Shown here: positions 60,901-64,000 of the stretch, in pieces | Layout of the letters: every line of letters starts with the position of its first letter | Position numbering within the stretch: the first letter of the stretch is position 1 | Origin: Rallus limicola | Taxonomy: Eukaryota; Chordata; Aves; Gruiformes; Rallidae | NCBI GenBank assembly: GCA_022605955.1 | Contig: JAKCOZ010000008.1 | Coordinates: forward strand, 24,181,083-24,245,082 | DNA length: 64,000 bases | Direction of reading: 5' to 3' | The notes under the pieces: generated by a model | The model's database searches: none | What the model was told of the DNA's origin: nothing | The model's input: only the letters and a program-made list of their open reading frames with translations | Program-made: the position numbers and the translations under genes

Positions 60901-61399
60901 TAGTCCAAAAAACTCCATAGAGACAAAGGAAATCCAGATGTCCAGCTAAGAAGCTAAACAATACTATCTCCTAATTGGCTTGTCTCTGACCTTCATGGGC
61001 AGCCACAGACTTCTAGATGCAACATATTGGCTACCTTCTCCTACAGCAAAGCTCTGTTATGTCACCCAAGAGCAAGATGCAACATACCTCACAGAAGAGC
61101 TGACTCACTGTCCATTTGGCCAACTGTCTGACACTTTCAGAGTTTTTTTCTAAGTTTATATGGCAGCAGAGGGTGTCAATAAAACAACATGCACAATCCA
61201 CATGCACATGGTCCCCCAAGCACTTACCTTTGCTGAAACGGAAGAGGTTTACAAAAGAGCTGTAGGCTGATTTAAAAGGAGGCTCATCCTGGTCAGGAGT
61301 CAGGGGTTTGAAATGAGTGAGATGAGATGGACTACTAGGAGAATGAGGTAGATCACTGGTAGAGTCCAGTGTCGGAGATCGTTTTTCATCTGCAGCCAT
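3813..61399 (-). CDS. PIKFYVE: 1-phosphatidylinositol 3-phosphate 5-kinase (PIKfyve), complete 41-exon coding sequence
   Basis: This lipid kinase converts PI3P to PI(3,5)P2 (and can make PI5P) on endosomal and lysosomal membranes, in a complex with VAC14 and FIG4. I joined 41 coding exons on the minus strand; every junction is GT-AG and keeps frame, giving 6327 coding nt, 2109 codons plus TAA. Predicted order: FYVE finger about 156-216, DEP about 365-441, chaperonin-like domain about 610-870, Cys/His-rich domain about 1250-1420, PIP kinase domain about 1775-2105. Visible hallmarks are the RRRHHC FYVE signature, the FILKQM lysine (K1888), DLKGS (1962-1966), IIDYSLLVG (D2027) and the specificity loop TWDKKLEMVVKS. 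The protein ends DHWTGLGLNC as in mammals. No frameshift or internal stop was seen. Family identity comes from knowledge of the human protein; exon borders come from the sequence, without transcript support. Confidence 0.98.
4782..4856 (-). CDS. PIKFYVE: PIKFYVE exon 41, specificity loop, residues 2047-2071
   Basis: It encodes DYIRTFTWDKKLEMVVKSTG then ILGGQ. The TWDKKLEMVVKS stretch is the activation/specificity loop that sets preference for PI3P. Acceptor CAACAG, donor GTAAGT, phase 1-1. Intron 41 is 853 bp with nothing recognised. Confidence 0.98.
5331..5350. repeat. Tandem 10-mer duplication (intron 40)
   Basis: CATAAATATG is repeated exactly twice, creating ATGCAT palindromic cores. No function is evident. 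Confidence 0.75.
6487..6625 (+). mobile_element. CR1 LINE 3'-end fragment, about 140 bp (intron 40)
   Basis: The + strand shows GGTTGGATGGGGCTTTGGGC, GTGGGTTGGAACTACATGAT, CCCTTCCAACCCAAACCATT and the terminal octamers ATTCTGTGAC TCTATGATTC. This is a 5'-truncated CR1 tail, opposite in orientation to PIKFYVE and the longest CR1 piece here. Confidence 0.92.
6831..6846 (+). repeat. (GGT)5 microsatellite (intron 40)
   Basis: Five GGT units in a row about 85 nt inside intron 40 from the exon 40 donor; on the RNA strand it reads (ACC)5. Confidence 0.85.
6931..7192 (-). CDS. PIKFYVE: PIKFYVE exon 40, catalytic core, residues 1960-2046
   Basis: It encodes VFDLKGSLRNRNVKTDTGKE, LLDENLLKMVRDNPLYIRSH and SSHLIIDYSLLVGRDD. 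DLKGS (1962-1966) is the catalytic-loop motif of PIP kinases, and D2027 in IIDYS is the metal-binding residue. Acceptor TTTGCAG, donor GTAGGT, phase 1 at the end. Intron 40 (2,074 bp) holds a CR1 fragment, a (GGT)5 run at 6831-6846 and a tandem 10-mer. Confidence 0.98.
7628..7712 (-). mobile_element. Old CR1 LINE fragment (intron 39)
   Basis: The + strand has TGTTGGAAAGGATCTCTGGA, then CCAGTCCAATACCCTGCCT and GAAGCAGGT, a diverged reverse complement of a CR1 3' region. The terminal octamers are missing, so both ends are approximate. Confidence 0.7.
8528..8656 (-). CDS. PIKFYVE: PIKFYVE exon 39, residues 1917-1959
   Basis: It encodes KPTALAKILGVYRIGYKNSQ and NNTEKKLDLLVMENLFYGRK plus MAQ, the hinge region (LLVMENLFY) of the kinase fold. 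Acceptor CATCAG, donor GTAAGA, phase 0-0. Intron 39 is 1,335 bp and carries an old CR1 fragment at 7628-7712. Confidence 0.98.
8914..9017 (-). CDS. PIKFYVE: PIKFYVE exon 38, catalytic lysine, residues 1882-1916
   Basis: It encodes DDRFILKQMPRLEVQSFLDF and APHYFTYIINAVQQK. K1888 in FILKQM is the ATP-binding lysine whose mutation kills PIKfyve activity in mouse and human constructs. Acceptor AAACAG, donor GTAATG, ending phase 0. Intron 38 is 257 bp. Confidence 0.98.
9703..9879 (-). CDS. PIKFYVE: PIKFYVE exon 37, kinase N-lobe, residues 1823-1881
   Basis: It encodes QFSDPNAKFYCRIYYAGEF, HRMREVILGSSEEDFIRSLS and QARGGKSGAAFYVTE. The GGKSGAAF segment is the glycine-rich nucleotide-binding loop equivalent in this family. 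Acceptor TTTGCAG, donor GTAAAT, phase 1-1. Intron 37 is 685 bp. Confidence 0.97.
10315..10374 (-). CDS. PIKFYVE: PIKFYVE exon 36, kinase domain start, residues 1803-1822
   Basis: A 60-bp exon encoding DDVDGGDGQKKQLVNPHVEL. The HVEL motif opens the PIP kinase domain. Acceptor CCTTCAG, donor GTGAGT, phase 1-1. Intron 36 is 435 bp. Confidence 0.95.
10919..11083 (-). CDS. PIKFYVE: PIKFYVE exon 35, residues 1748-1802
   Basis: It encodes KKPSSVLSFFRGTGGKSPDL, SSQKKETLRGADSAYYQVGQ and MGKEGAENQGTEPQ, close to human. Acceptor ATTGCAG, donor GTAAGA, phase 1-1. Intron 35 is 544 bp and plain. Confidence 0.96.
11694..11785 (-). CDS. PIKFYVE: PIKFYVE exon 34, variable linker, residues 1717-1747
   Basis: It encodes SMSDNKPKSSSPVRLPEANT then GPSNRNAEPEQ, aligning with a human linker segment only around KPKSSSPxRLPE. 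It is unusually rich in CpG (AATCGCAACGCGGAACCGG). Acceptor TTTCAG, donor GTAAGA, phase 2 in and 1 out. Intron 34 is 610 bp. Confidence 0.9.
12189..12228. repeat. Palindromic A/T-rich tandem repeat (intron 33)
   Basis: Three imperfect copies of a unit like AGATCTTTTTTAAA follow one another, including the perfect 12-bp palindrome AAAAGATCTTTT at 12200-12211. Strong self-pairing is expected. Probably a locally expanded low-complexity sequence. Confidence 0.7.
12321..12404 (-). CDS. PIKFYVE: PIKFYVE exon 33, residues 1689-1716
   Basis: It encodes SCKEYRNALDELSKVSLKNS then SEEGLQLN. Conservation falls away towards its 3' end. Acceptor CCCTCAG; donor AGGTTACA lacks the usual +3 purine, a weak site. 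Phase 2-2, so the exon can be skipped in frame. Intron 33 (535 bp) contains a palindromic tandem repeat at 12189-12228. Confidence 0.92.
13109..13204 (-). CDS. PIKFYVE: PIKFYVE exon 32, residues 1657-1688
   Basis: It encodes DPDKHYLMYEHERVPIAVCE and KEPSSIIAFAL, essentially identical to human and conserved across Fab1 kinases. Acceptor CATTCAG, donor GTACTA, phase 2-2. Intron 32 is 704 bp. Confidence 0.97.
14278..14398 (-). CDS. PIKFYVE: PIKFYVE exon 31, residues 1617-1656
   Basis: It encodes DVFDGHSLGSTDSQVKEKST then MKAILANFLPGNNYNPIPFP. Acceptor GTTTCAG, donor GTAAGT inside a Phe codon (TT|T). Intron 31 is 1,073 bp with no recognised element. Confidence 0.96.
14568..14711 (-). CDS. PIKFYVE: PIKFYVE exon 30, Ser/Thr-rich linker, residues 1569-1616
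   Basis: It encodes EDRFLTTLSSQSSTGSTHLQ, LPTSPEVVSEH and MTGANTLSEQDTTSSSE. The second half differs substantially from human, as expected for a disordered linker. Acceptor ATCTCAG, donor GTATAG, phase 1-1. Intron 30 is 169 bp. Confidence 0.94.
15269..15329 (-). CDS. PIKFYVE: PIKFYVE exon 29, residues 1549-1568
   Basis: A 61-bp exon encoding ISSMDASPRNVSPALQNGEK. Acceptor ACCTAG. The donor is AAAGGTCTGT, with C at +3, a weak 5' splice site. Phase 0 in, phase 1 out, so skipping would shift frame. Intron 29 is 557 bp and plain. Confidence 0.93.
15665..15755 (-). CDS. PIKFYVE: PIKFYVE exon 28, residues 1518-1548
   Basis: It encodes RLQDLFQQEKGRKRPSVPPS then PGRLRQGEESK. The acceptor is a run of 12 U followed by AAAAG, so the base at -3 is A rather than pyrimidine; frame and human alignment confirm it. 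Donor GTATGA, ending phase 0. Intron 28 is 335 bp and plain. Confidence 0.95.
16286..16440 (-). CDS. PIKFYVE: PIKFYVE exon 27, helical segment, residues 1467-1517
   Basis: It encodes MEEGEFRNWTEKIQARLLSS, SLDTPQQLQSVFESLIAKKQ and GLCEMLQAWNN, continuing the helical, spectrin-like region. Acceptor TTGGCAG, donor GTAAGG, phase 2. Intron 27 is 530 bp and ends in a poly-U tract at the exon 28 acceptor. Confidence 0.97.
16546..16654 (-). CDS. PIKFYVE: PIKFYVE exon 26, charged helical segment, residues 1430-1466
   Basis: It encodes VSQVYLAVDDRLASLKTDTF and SKTREEKMEDLFAQKE, rich in Lys/Glu and likely helical. Acceptor CCATAG, donor GTAATG, ending phase 0. Intron 26 is the shortest, 105 bp. Confidence 0.97.
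17939..18052 (-). CDS. PIKFYVE: PIKFYVE exon 25, residues 1392-1429
   Basis: It encodes SYSPIRLLEVCVPLPKIYIK then RQAPSKVTILQDLKDFSQ. Acceptor TTCTCAG, donor GTAAGC inside a Lys codon (AA|G), phase 2. Intron 25 is 1,284 bp with no recognised element. Confidence 0.96.
18525..18703 (-). CDS. PIKFYVE: PIKFYVE exon 24, residues 1333-1391
   Basis: It encodes VTPVVPLSSDSWSMSFAKYL, ELRFYGHQYTRRANAEPCGH and SIHHDYHQYFSYNQMVASF, the His-rich end of the Fab1/PIKfyve conserved domain. Acceptor TTTTCAG, donor GTGAGG, phase 2. Intron 24 is 472 bp and plain. Confidence 0.98.
20065..20236 (-). CDS. PIKFYVE: PIKFYVE exon 23, Cys/His-rich domain, residues 1275-1332
   Basis: It encodes PSYQCPSMFCETPMVHHIRR, FVHGQGCVQIVLKELDSPVP and LTYSWCRLCKQ, with the CxxxxC, HH and CxxC elements of the conserved Cys/His-rich domain. 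The acceptor is TCTATAAG with A at -3, unusual but fixed by the reading frame. Donor GTAAGG, ends phase 0. Intron 23 is 1,361 bp, nothing recognised. Confidence 0.97.
21761..21832 (-). CDS. PIKFYVE: PIKFYVE exon 22, residues 1251-1274
   Basis: A 72-bp exon encoding WIVTMEFYGKNDLTLGIFLE plus RYCF, start of the Cys/His-rich domain specific to Fab1/PIKfyve kinases. Acceptor CTTTAG, donor GTGAGG, phase 2 on both sides. Intron 22 (1,524 bp) includes unexplained unique-looking sequence and no accepted repeat. Confidence 0.97.
22980..23080 (-). CDS. PIKFYVE: PIKFYVE exon 21, residues 1218-1250
   Basis: It encodes VDCLSPVNHQRLCVLFSSSS and AQSSNAPSACVSP, leading into the Cys/His-rich conserved domain. 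The final Trp codon is split TG|G. Acceptor CTACCAG, donor GTATGA, phase 2 at the end. Intron 21 is 1,147 bp and plain. Confidence 0.96.
24448..25634 (-). CDS. PIKFYVE: PIKFYVE exon 20, 1187-bp exon: end of chaperonin-like domain plus variable insert, residues 822-1217
   Basis: By far the largest coding exon. It starts QTKTLMFFEGCPQHLGC and completes the chaperonin-like domain (ELARVKEILIFMVCVAYHSQ, MDEFAMPPTL). Residues of about 895-1040 are Ser/Glu/Gln-rich and diverge strongly from human. Conservation returns at FRDPLQDDTGLYVTEEVTSS, KQELKDVILCISPV, FREPFLLTEKGMRC, EQVYWSPLLNKE, QLLRDLSGLQGMNGSIQAK and ARMLADYRARGGRI. Where human has LRGGSDYE, this protein reads LCGAAEYE at 843-849. Acceptor CTTCTAG, donor GTAAGA, ending phase 0. 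Intron 20 is 1,367 bp with no recognised element. Confidence 0.98.
26268..26323 (+). mobile_element. CR1 LINE 3'-end fragment (intron 19)
   Basis: The + strand reads GTTGGACCAGATGATCTTCT then GAGGTCCCTTCCAATCCAG and TTCTACGATTCT, a CR1 3' terminus. It is only about 56 bp, 5'-truncated, and opposite in orientation to PIKFYVE. Confidence 0.85.
26765..26891 (-). CDS. PIKFYVE: PIKFYVE exon 19, residues 780-821
   Basis: It encodes QVLDRVSRMTQGDLVMSMDQ and LLTKPRLGTCHKFYMQVFQL, chaperonin-like domain. Acceptor CTTACAG, donor GTGAGT, ending phase 1. Intron 19 is 1,130 bp and carries a CR1 tail at 26268-26323. Confidence 0.97.
27038..27065 (-). other. Putative G-quadruplex in intron 18, on the RNA-sense strand
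   Basis: The + strand has C-runs of 4, 6, 8 and 3 separated by loops of 1, 1 and 5 bases. The minus strand, which is the sense of the PIKFYVE pre-mRNA, therefore has four G-runs satisfying the usual G3+N1-7 rule. It lies about 146 nt upstream of the exon 19 acceptor, close enough to affect splicing if it folds. Confidence 0.65.
27544..27684 (-). CDS. PIKFYVE: PIKFYVE exon 18, residues 733-779
   Basis: It encodes EREFLKNYVQRIVDVRPNLV then EKTVSRIAQDMLLEHGITLV and INVKP, the most conserved part of the chaperonin-like domain. The last residue is Pro (CCG) where human has Ser. Acceptor CCTGCAG, donor GTGAGT, phase 0-0. Intron 18 (652 bp) contains a G-quadruplex-forming tract. Confidence 0.97.
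29513..29620 (-). CDS. PIKFYVE: PIKFYVE exon 17, residues 697-732
   Basis: It encodes MNSCLKNPKILLLKCSIEYL and REETKFTCIDPIVLQ, chaperonin-like domain. Acceptor TTTTTAG, donor GTGAGA, phase 0-0. Intron 17 is 1,828 bp, containing a short CA-rich run near 27950 and no other recognised element. Confidence 0.97.
30272..30346 (-). CDS. PIKFYVE: PIKFYVE exon 16, residues 672-696
   Basis: A 75-bp, phase 0-0 exon encoding IPGGKKFDSMVVNGFVCTKN then VAHKK, a conserved element of the chaperonin-like fold. Acceptor TTATTAG, donor GTAATG. Intron 16 is 651 bp and unremarkable. Confidence 0.97.
31676..31856 (-). CDS. PIKFYVE: PIKFYVE exon 15, chaperonin-like domain start, residues 611-671
   Basis: It encodes LSANHNHMMALLQQLLYNES, WRDIIVPVVCQVVQTVRPDV and DDDMDIRQFVHIKK, the start of the CCT/TCP-1-like fold used to assemble with VAC14/FIG4. 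Acceptor TTTACAG, donor GTAAGT, phase 0 at the end. Intron 15 is 1,329 bp with nothing recognised. Confidence 0.97.
32027..32058 (+). repeat. Paired poly-A runs (intron 14)
   Basis: Two A tracts (13 and about 10 bases) separated by GACACAGGG. In the RNA these are poly-U tracts in the short intron between exons 14 and 15, about 160-190 nt upstream of the exon 15 acceptor. Confidence 0.8.
32218..32347 (-). CDS. PIKFYVE: PIKFYVE exon 14, residues 568-610
   Basis: It encodes SLFNRRVEEKSKELFFTPLG and WHHSNLDLLREENGEKQAME, the entry into the chaperonin-like region. Acceptor CTTACAG, donor GTAAGA placed inside a Leu codon (CT|G), phase 2. Intron 14 is only 361 bp and contains two poly-A runs at 32027-32039 and 32049-32058. 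Confidence 0.96.
33710..33761 (+). repeat. A-rich (CAA)n microsatellite (intron 13)
   Basis: A 52-bp low-complexity run of AAC/CAA units ending in an 11-A tract. In the pre-mRNA it reads as a U- and UUG-rich stretch. Confidence 0.85.
34469..34531 (-). CDS. PIKFYVE: PIKFYVE exon 13, residues 547-567
   Basis: A 63-bp exon encoding EYLNPENGGQQMFSISDAFI plus K. Acceptor TTTCAG, donor GTAAGA, phase 1 on both sides, so skipping it would keep frame. Intron 13 (2,121 bp) holds an A-rich CAA microsatellite at 33710-33761 and a short CA run near 33128. Confidence 0.95.
34532..39774 (-). other. PIKFYVE: PIKFYVE intron 12 (5,243 bp)
   Basis: A long intron with short A-rich runs (36280, 37810, 39220) and open frames of at most 142 codons near 38.0-38.5 kb on both strands. 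These frames have no recognisable domain and no conserved-gene similarity. A stretch at about 37640-37850 vaguely resembles decayed CR1 body but is not called. No RNA gene seen. Confidence 0.7.
39775..39942 (-). CDS. PIKFYVE: PIKFYVE exon 12, residues 491-546
   Basis: It encodes SASPSKRTSVSSFQSTMDSD, SLNVELDNVNFHIKKHSKY and PHVPPHPADQK, nearly identical to human. Unusually, the acceptor is ACTAAAAG, with A at -3 and the pyrimidine tract displaced about 15 nt upstream. Donor GTATGAGG. The exon is richer in GC and CpG than its surroundings. Confidence 0.95.
40431..40578 (-). CDS. PIKFYVE: PIKFYVE exon 11, acidic linker, residues 442-490
   Basis: It encodes STEFSETPSPDSDSVNSVEG, then WFKDIKFDDSDTEQIADEGE, a strongly acidic Ser-rich linker after the DEP domain. 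Acceptor TTCTAG, donor GTGAGT, phase 1. Intron 11 is 488 bp and holds a short CA-rich patch near 40320. Confidence 0.96.
42269..42380 (-). CDS. PIKFYVE: PIKFYVE exon 10, DEP domain part 2, residues 404-441
   Basis: It encodes RVQAIAIGQALVDGRWLECV followed by the conserved FRDEYALYRPLQ that closes the DEP domain. Acceptor CTCCAG, donor GTAAAAGG, ending in phase 0. Intron 10 is 1,690 bp with no recognised repeat. Confidence 0.97.
42798..42955 (-). CDS. PIKFYVE: PIKFYVE exon 9, DEP domain part 1, residues 352-403
   Basis: It encodes SVQLKDLWKKICHHNSGMEF and the DEP core RYWLRTHPNCIVGKELVNWL. DEP domains are small alpha/beta modules used in membrane or protein contacts. Acceptor TGCCCAG, donor GTAACC, phase 2 at the end. 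Intron 9 is 417 bp and unremarkable. Confidence 0.97.
45568..45706 (-). CDS. PIKFYVE: PIKFYVE exon 8, residues 305-351
   Basis: It encodes RSASITNLSLDRSGSPMVPA and on to TTEDERKILL. The RNRSAS motif split between exons 7 and 8 places a serine at 308, matching the Akt site reported at Ser307 in human PIKfyve. Acceptor CTGCAG, donor GTACCG, ends in phase 0. Intron 8 is 2,612 bp, with a weak CR1-tail-like string near 44340 only. Confidence 0.96.
47976..48065 (-). CDS. PIKFYVE: PIKFYVE exon 7, residues 275-304
   Basis: A 90-bp exon encoding LIHPDSQTTTLSARLGSVQE then DAGKSPARN. The middle is less conserved than its flanks. Acceptor TTTGCAG-type, donor GTAGAC, phase 2 on both sides. It contributes the first half of a basophilic kinase motif completed in exon 8. 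Intron 7 (2,269 bp) shows no recognised element. Confidence 0.95.
50047..50254 (-). CDS. PIKFYVE: PIKFYVE exon 6, end of FYVE finger, residues 206-274
   Basis: It supplies the last FYVE zinc pair (RACTYC, C211/C214) and the linker HSTDSNSIGEDLNALSDSAC. It ends with the segment EPRTPVGSRKASRNIFLEED. Acceptor CCGTAG, donor GTAAAG, ending in phase 2 (AG). Intron 6 is 1,981 bp, plain sequence; a weak CR1-tail-like string near 49825 was not accepted. Confidence 0.97.
50953..51124 (-). CDS. PIKFYVE: PIKFYVE exon 5, FYVE finger core, residues 149-206
   Basis: It encodes most of the FYVE zinc finger that binds PI3P on endosomes. Visible are the WMPDSQC start (W156), Cys pairs C162/C165, C181/C184 and C189/C192, and the PI3P-binding RRRHHC motif at 176-181. 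Acceptor CTCTAG, donor GTAGGG, phase 0 to phase 1. Intron 5 is 698 bp with nothing notable. Confidence 0.98.
51511..51535 (+). repeat. (AAAC)n microsatellite (intron 4)
   Basis: AAAAACAAACAAACAAACAA-type repeat running into a poly-A stretch. A separate short (CA)6-type run lies at 51554-51567. Confidence 0.85.
53898..54016 (-). CDS. PIKFYVE: PIKFYVE exon 4, residues 109-148
   Basis: The acceptor follows a CT-rich tract ending TCTCTCCAG; donor GTACTT. It encodes DNRRKVEPPLGGHDP then LRSLSTVLKRLKEIMEGKSQ, an amphipathic helix just before the FYVE finger. It ends in phase 0. Intron 4 (2,773 bp) carries only an (AAAC)n and a short (CA)n microsatellite. Confidence 0.95.
56982..56997 (+). repeat. 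Poly-A run (intron 3)
   Basis: An uninterrupted run of 16 A on the + strand, thus poly-U in the PIKFYVE pre-mRNA. It is isolated and not next to a splice site. Confidence 0.85.
58190..58348 (+). mobile_element. Decayed endogenous-retrovirus LTR fragment (intron 3)
   Basis: The fragment begins TGTCATGGTTTAACCC and continues through a CT-rich stretch, an ATGGG region and GGGTTGAGATAGAGACAG to an AATAACAACAATAAAA tail. I recognise this as the start of an LTR widespread in neoavian genomes. Only part of the LTR is clear, no internal viral genes are present, and the far boundary is uncertain. The exact family is not determined. Confidence 0.65.
59469..59621 (-). CDS. PIKFYVE: PIKFYVE exon 3, residues 58-108
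   Basis: Acceptor CATCAG and donor GTAACTTC, phase 1 on both sides, 153 bp. It encodes a Ser/Pro-rich stretch including ALSGGWSSPQHPTRAQS and PYKKQLTSDLQRRSSATL, aligned with the human segment upstream of the FYVE finger. The region is predicted to be disordered. Confidence 0.95.
59980..60055 (-). mobile_element. CR1 LINE 3'-end fragment (intron 2)
   Basis: The + strand reads TCATAGAATTGTAGGGGTTG and on through GGAAGGGACC and TCGAGTCCAACC, which is the reverse complement of a CR1 3' end. It is about 75 bp, truncated at its 5' side, noncoding, and oriented like the host gene. It looks younger than the other CR1 pieces in the window. Confidence 0.85.
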
Positions 61400-61409
61400 T
61401 TCACGTGCC
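61228..61409 (-). CDS. PIKFYVE: PIKFYVE exon 2, start codon, residues 1-57
   Basis: Ten bases of 5' UTR precede the ATG at 61399-61397, which has G at -3 and G at +4, a good initiation context. It encodes the N-terminal Ser/Pro-rich segment starting MAADEKRSPTLDS and ending SSFVNLFRFSK, close to human. Donor GTAAGT, phase 1. A CACGTG E-box sits in the UTR part at 61402-61407. Intron 2 (1,606 bp) follows and carries a CR1 fragment at 59980-60055. Confidence 0.96.
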
Positions 61410-63892
61410 CTGGAAAGAGTTAAGCAATATGCGTTACACACAGGGGGGTGAACAGAACATCTTCAGTCAACTGAGGAGGTTTGTCCTTAAGTGCTAGAGG
61501 GGAAACATTCACCCCACCTACCACAGACATCTATTAGCACAAGTCAGGAGAGACAGAGCTAGGAGCCCGTGTCCCCTGCCTAGTCATTGGTAAAAGATCA
61601 GCATCTCTGCAGGGAGCTTCTAGTTAAACATCCAGAGCAATCAAAGTAATTAAACAGCCACTGTGCTGCCTGGTGACACACTCCAGTTGCTGTTTTACGG
61701 GAACCTGAAGTTTTCAAATGGAGGCTCTGCATAGGTATCACGAAGAACTTTTAACTTCAGCCTAAGAGCTGTCAGTGCTGTAACTTCTGCAGCCCTGGCA
61801 ACAGGCAAGGGCCCACCTGAACAAGTACAAGACATACACATTGCCTGGCCACGTTAACTTGAGAATAAAAAATAAAATGAAAATGCAAACAAAAGCATGA
61901 CTGAGAAATTAAGTTTGATGGCATGCTGCTTCCTTCCCCTCCTCACTACAGCACAGGGCTTCAAGCAAGCTACCAGGGAAGCAACCCAAACTGTGGTTTA
62001 TTTGTACACCTCCGAACTTCCTTGTTTTCAAGAGTAGCTATATTAAGGGAAAGAAACAAACAAAACACATCCTATATTAAGGGAAAGCCATACCTGTTAA
62101 GCCTATTTGCTGCGTACCAAAGCCTTCCTACAGCCAAGAGACACACTTTCCTACGGCCGATATTCTTTAATCTCAACACACACCTGATTTTTCCACTAGG
62201 CCTCACTAAGCCTACATAGGTAAAGTGCTTCTTACCTTTAGCTTTGTTTAAGCAAGACTTAGAAAAATGTTTGACAGAGCAGGAACATGGGGAGCTGATG
62301 AAATCTACAAGTGACAGCTGACTTTTACCCGTGCCAAGGATCAAAACCCTCTACATGTCTACTTCCTCCTTAGCAGCTGATAATGTGCCTTCATGAAACA
62401 CCAGTTTCCACAACCACTCCATAGAGTCTAGAAGCATACTTTGCTGACTAGAACATTTTCTTCATAGTTCTAATAAGCCACACTAAAAATCTGCATGGTT
62501 CAGAGAAAATCCACGTGGTTGACAAGTGACACTAAGTGCTGCACGCAACCCCTATGACAAAGTTTGACCACTCCTACAACAAATGCACAAACGATAGAAA
62601 CTGCAAATCAGTCGTATGACATCTCAATGGACTTTTGCTTGTTGCTCTATATAGCAAGTGCCTTTAGCTCACAGTTTCTCCTGATTCTCACATATTCTTA
62701 AGAAAGAAATCAGAGAGACATTCACAAAGCTTCAAGAAAAGAGCTGGCTAGGTTCTTTAAGTAGGGTTGAGTCTTCGACTGCAACACTTCCATTCCCTCT
62801 CCTTTCTAAGTCACAGTATTTTTTTTTGATGTTTTGCATTTCAGCAATATTATTTAAACAACAGATGGTCTGGACATGCTTAAACACTAGAGCTCACAGA
62901 AAATGCCTTCAAGAGTATATTTTCAGGTAACTTTGGAATTGTTTCTTCAAAACTTCAAGTGATTTAACTTGCTTTCAAATGTTGAATGTACAAAAGGGCT
63001 GTACCACACTAAAGTGACACTATGAAGTCAACCAGAAGTTTTACAGGAAATTATGTTAATCTTTCAGCAACTGGCTGTAGCTGGGCAAGACCAAAACAAC
63101 CAAGGAAGCCTCTGAACTTGCATACATCATATATGTGATTCTGGAAAAATAAACTTTAGCTTCAAGGGAAAAAAAACACAGAGTAATTGTTTCTGTGATG
63201 GCAGTACTAGCCTAATTAAAACAGATGGAAAAAAAAGAGCACTGCACTCAGCATTAACTGCCAAAACACCTGTATTTTCTGTGCTGCACAACACATTAGC
63301 CACAGAGCGTATCATCACCCTTTCTCAAAGGGCTTTGGGTCTCACACTAAAAATAAGAGGAGACACATGCACCGAGACACATGGAAATAGTTACTTACAT
63401 GTCTATTAGGGGAGAACAGAAAGCAACACACGTAAGTCAACAGGCACAGAACCAACCTGCATCTTCCCCAGGATCCTTACCAAACTGCCACGGGGGATAT
63501 GTATAAAGTCTCTTTAGGCTGCCACGTCTTCAGCAATCACCAACTCACCACTGATAAAACACAGACTGCGAGCCTGGCCACGACAGTTCAGCAGCTGCAT
63601 CTGAACGGCCCCGTGACATCCCGCATCCCACAAAGCTGACTACAACCGGTCAGTGCCAGAGGGGCCCAGGCGCTCCTCGAGACTCGGATGTTACTCCGGG
63701 GCATCTGGGTAACACACCCCAGGTGTAGTGTTAGGAGCTGCACAGCGGCAATTTAAACATAACTGCGCGTCGCTCCCAGCCTCCGCGGCGCGGCTATGGC
63801 GAGCGCGCTGCTTCGCTGCCCGTGCAGAAGGCAGCCCTCCGCCTCCCCGCCACAGACACGCAACCGCCCGGGATGGCGGACCCGGAAATCAC
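61410..63892 (-). other. PIKFYVE: PIKFYVE intron 1 (2,483 bp)
   Basis: Apart from the CpG-rich 3-400 bases next to exon 1, this is ordinary AT-leaning intron. It ends at the acceptor CTTTCCAG before exon 2. I see no convincing second untranslated exon, repeat family or RNA gene in it. Confidence 0.7.
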
Positions 63893-64000
63893 CTGCGACG
63901 GGAAGGAGGCAGCGGAGACGGCCGAGGCTGCTCGCAGGCAGAAGCCACGCACTGACCCCCGGGCCAGCCTAGGAGCGCCGCCACCGCCAGCCGCTATCAG
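63560..64000. promoter_or_regulatory. CpG-rich promoter region, likely shared with IDH1
   Basis: CpG dinucleotides become dense here, especially from about 63770 (for example gcggcgcggctatggcgagc), unlike the CpG-poor introns to the left. No TATA box is evident. An ETS-type motif CCGGAAAT lies at 63882-63889, just inside intron 1. In human, IDH1 and PIKFYVE are head-to-head about 200 bp apart, so this is probably one half of a bidirectional CpG-island promoter. The partner gene is outside the window. Confidence 0.65.
63893..64000 (-). other. PIKFYVE: PIKFYVE exon 1, noncoding 5' UTR, may extend past the window
   Basis: The minus strand here is very GC-rich and ends in CGTCGCAG followed by GTGATT, a usable donor. 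Joining it to the exon 2 acceptor at 61409 gives a 5' UTR with no upstream ATG in the visible part. The transcription start cannot be fixed from sequence and may lie beyond 64000. The exon is inferred from the donor, the CpG context and the known noncoding first exon in mammals. Confidence 0.6.

Noticed and set aside
1..64000. CRISPR arrays, operons, phage or other prokaryotic systems
   Set aside because: No direct-repeat arrays, no dense gene packing; introns, CR1 and the PIKFYVE structure show a vertebrate nuclear genome.

Overview
This is vertebrate nuclear DNA, almost certainly avian. The evidence is one large multi-exon gene with canonical GT-AG introns, several CR1 LINE 3'-end fragments of bird type, and a decayed LTR of a kind I associate with neoavian birds. 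Apart from short flanks, the window is filled by a single gene on the minus strand: PIKFYVE, the FYVE-finger phosphoinositide kinase that makes PI(3,5)P2 on endosomes.

I reconstructed the gene exon by exon from the reverse complement. A noncoding first exon lies in a GC-rich CpG region at the right edge (from 63893, possibly running past 64000). It is followed by 41 coding exons, from the ATG at 61399 to the TAA at 3815-3813. The exons join in frame without gaps and give a predicted protein of 2109 residues; the human protein is 2098 as I recall it. All introns follow GT-AG. The 3' UTR runs leftwards for about 3.45 kb to the only minus-strand AATAAA I found between the stop codon and the left flank (377-382).

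Domain order from right to left in the window: N-terminal Ser/Pro-rich segment (exons 2-4), FYVE zinc finger (exons 5-6), Ser-rich linker with a basophilic-kinase site (exons 7-8), DEP domain (exons 9-10), acidic and Ser-rich linker (exons 11-13), CCT/TCP-1-like chaperonin domain (exons 14-20), a large poorly conserved insert inside the 1187-bp exon 20, the Cys/His-rich conserved domain (exons 21-24), a helical charged segment (exons 25-27), a variable Ser/Pro linker (exons 28-36), and the C-terminal phosphatidylinositol phosphate kinase domain (exons 36-42).

Introns hold scattered CR1 fragments (introns 2, 19, 39, 40), one LTR remnant (intron 3), short A-rich and CA-rich microsatellites, and a strong G-quadruplex motif on the RNA-sense strand (intron 18). 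I found no second protein-coding gene, RNA gene, intact transposon, or sign of a novel system. By vertebrate synteny, IDH1 should begin head-to-head just beyond the right edge and PTH2R should lie beyond the left edge; neither is visible here. The most interesting observations are a substitution in the chaperonin-like domain and several unusual splice sites.
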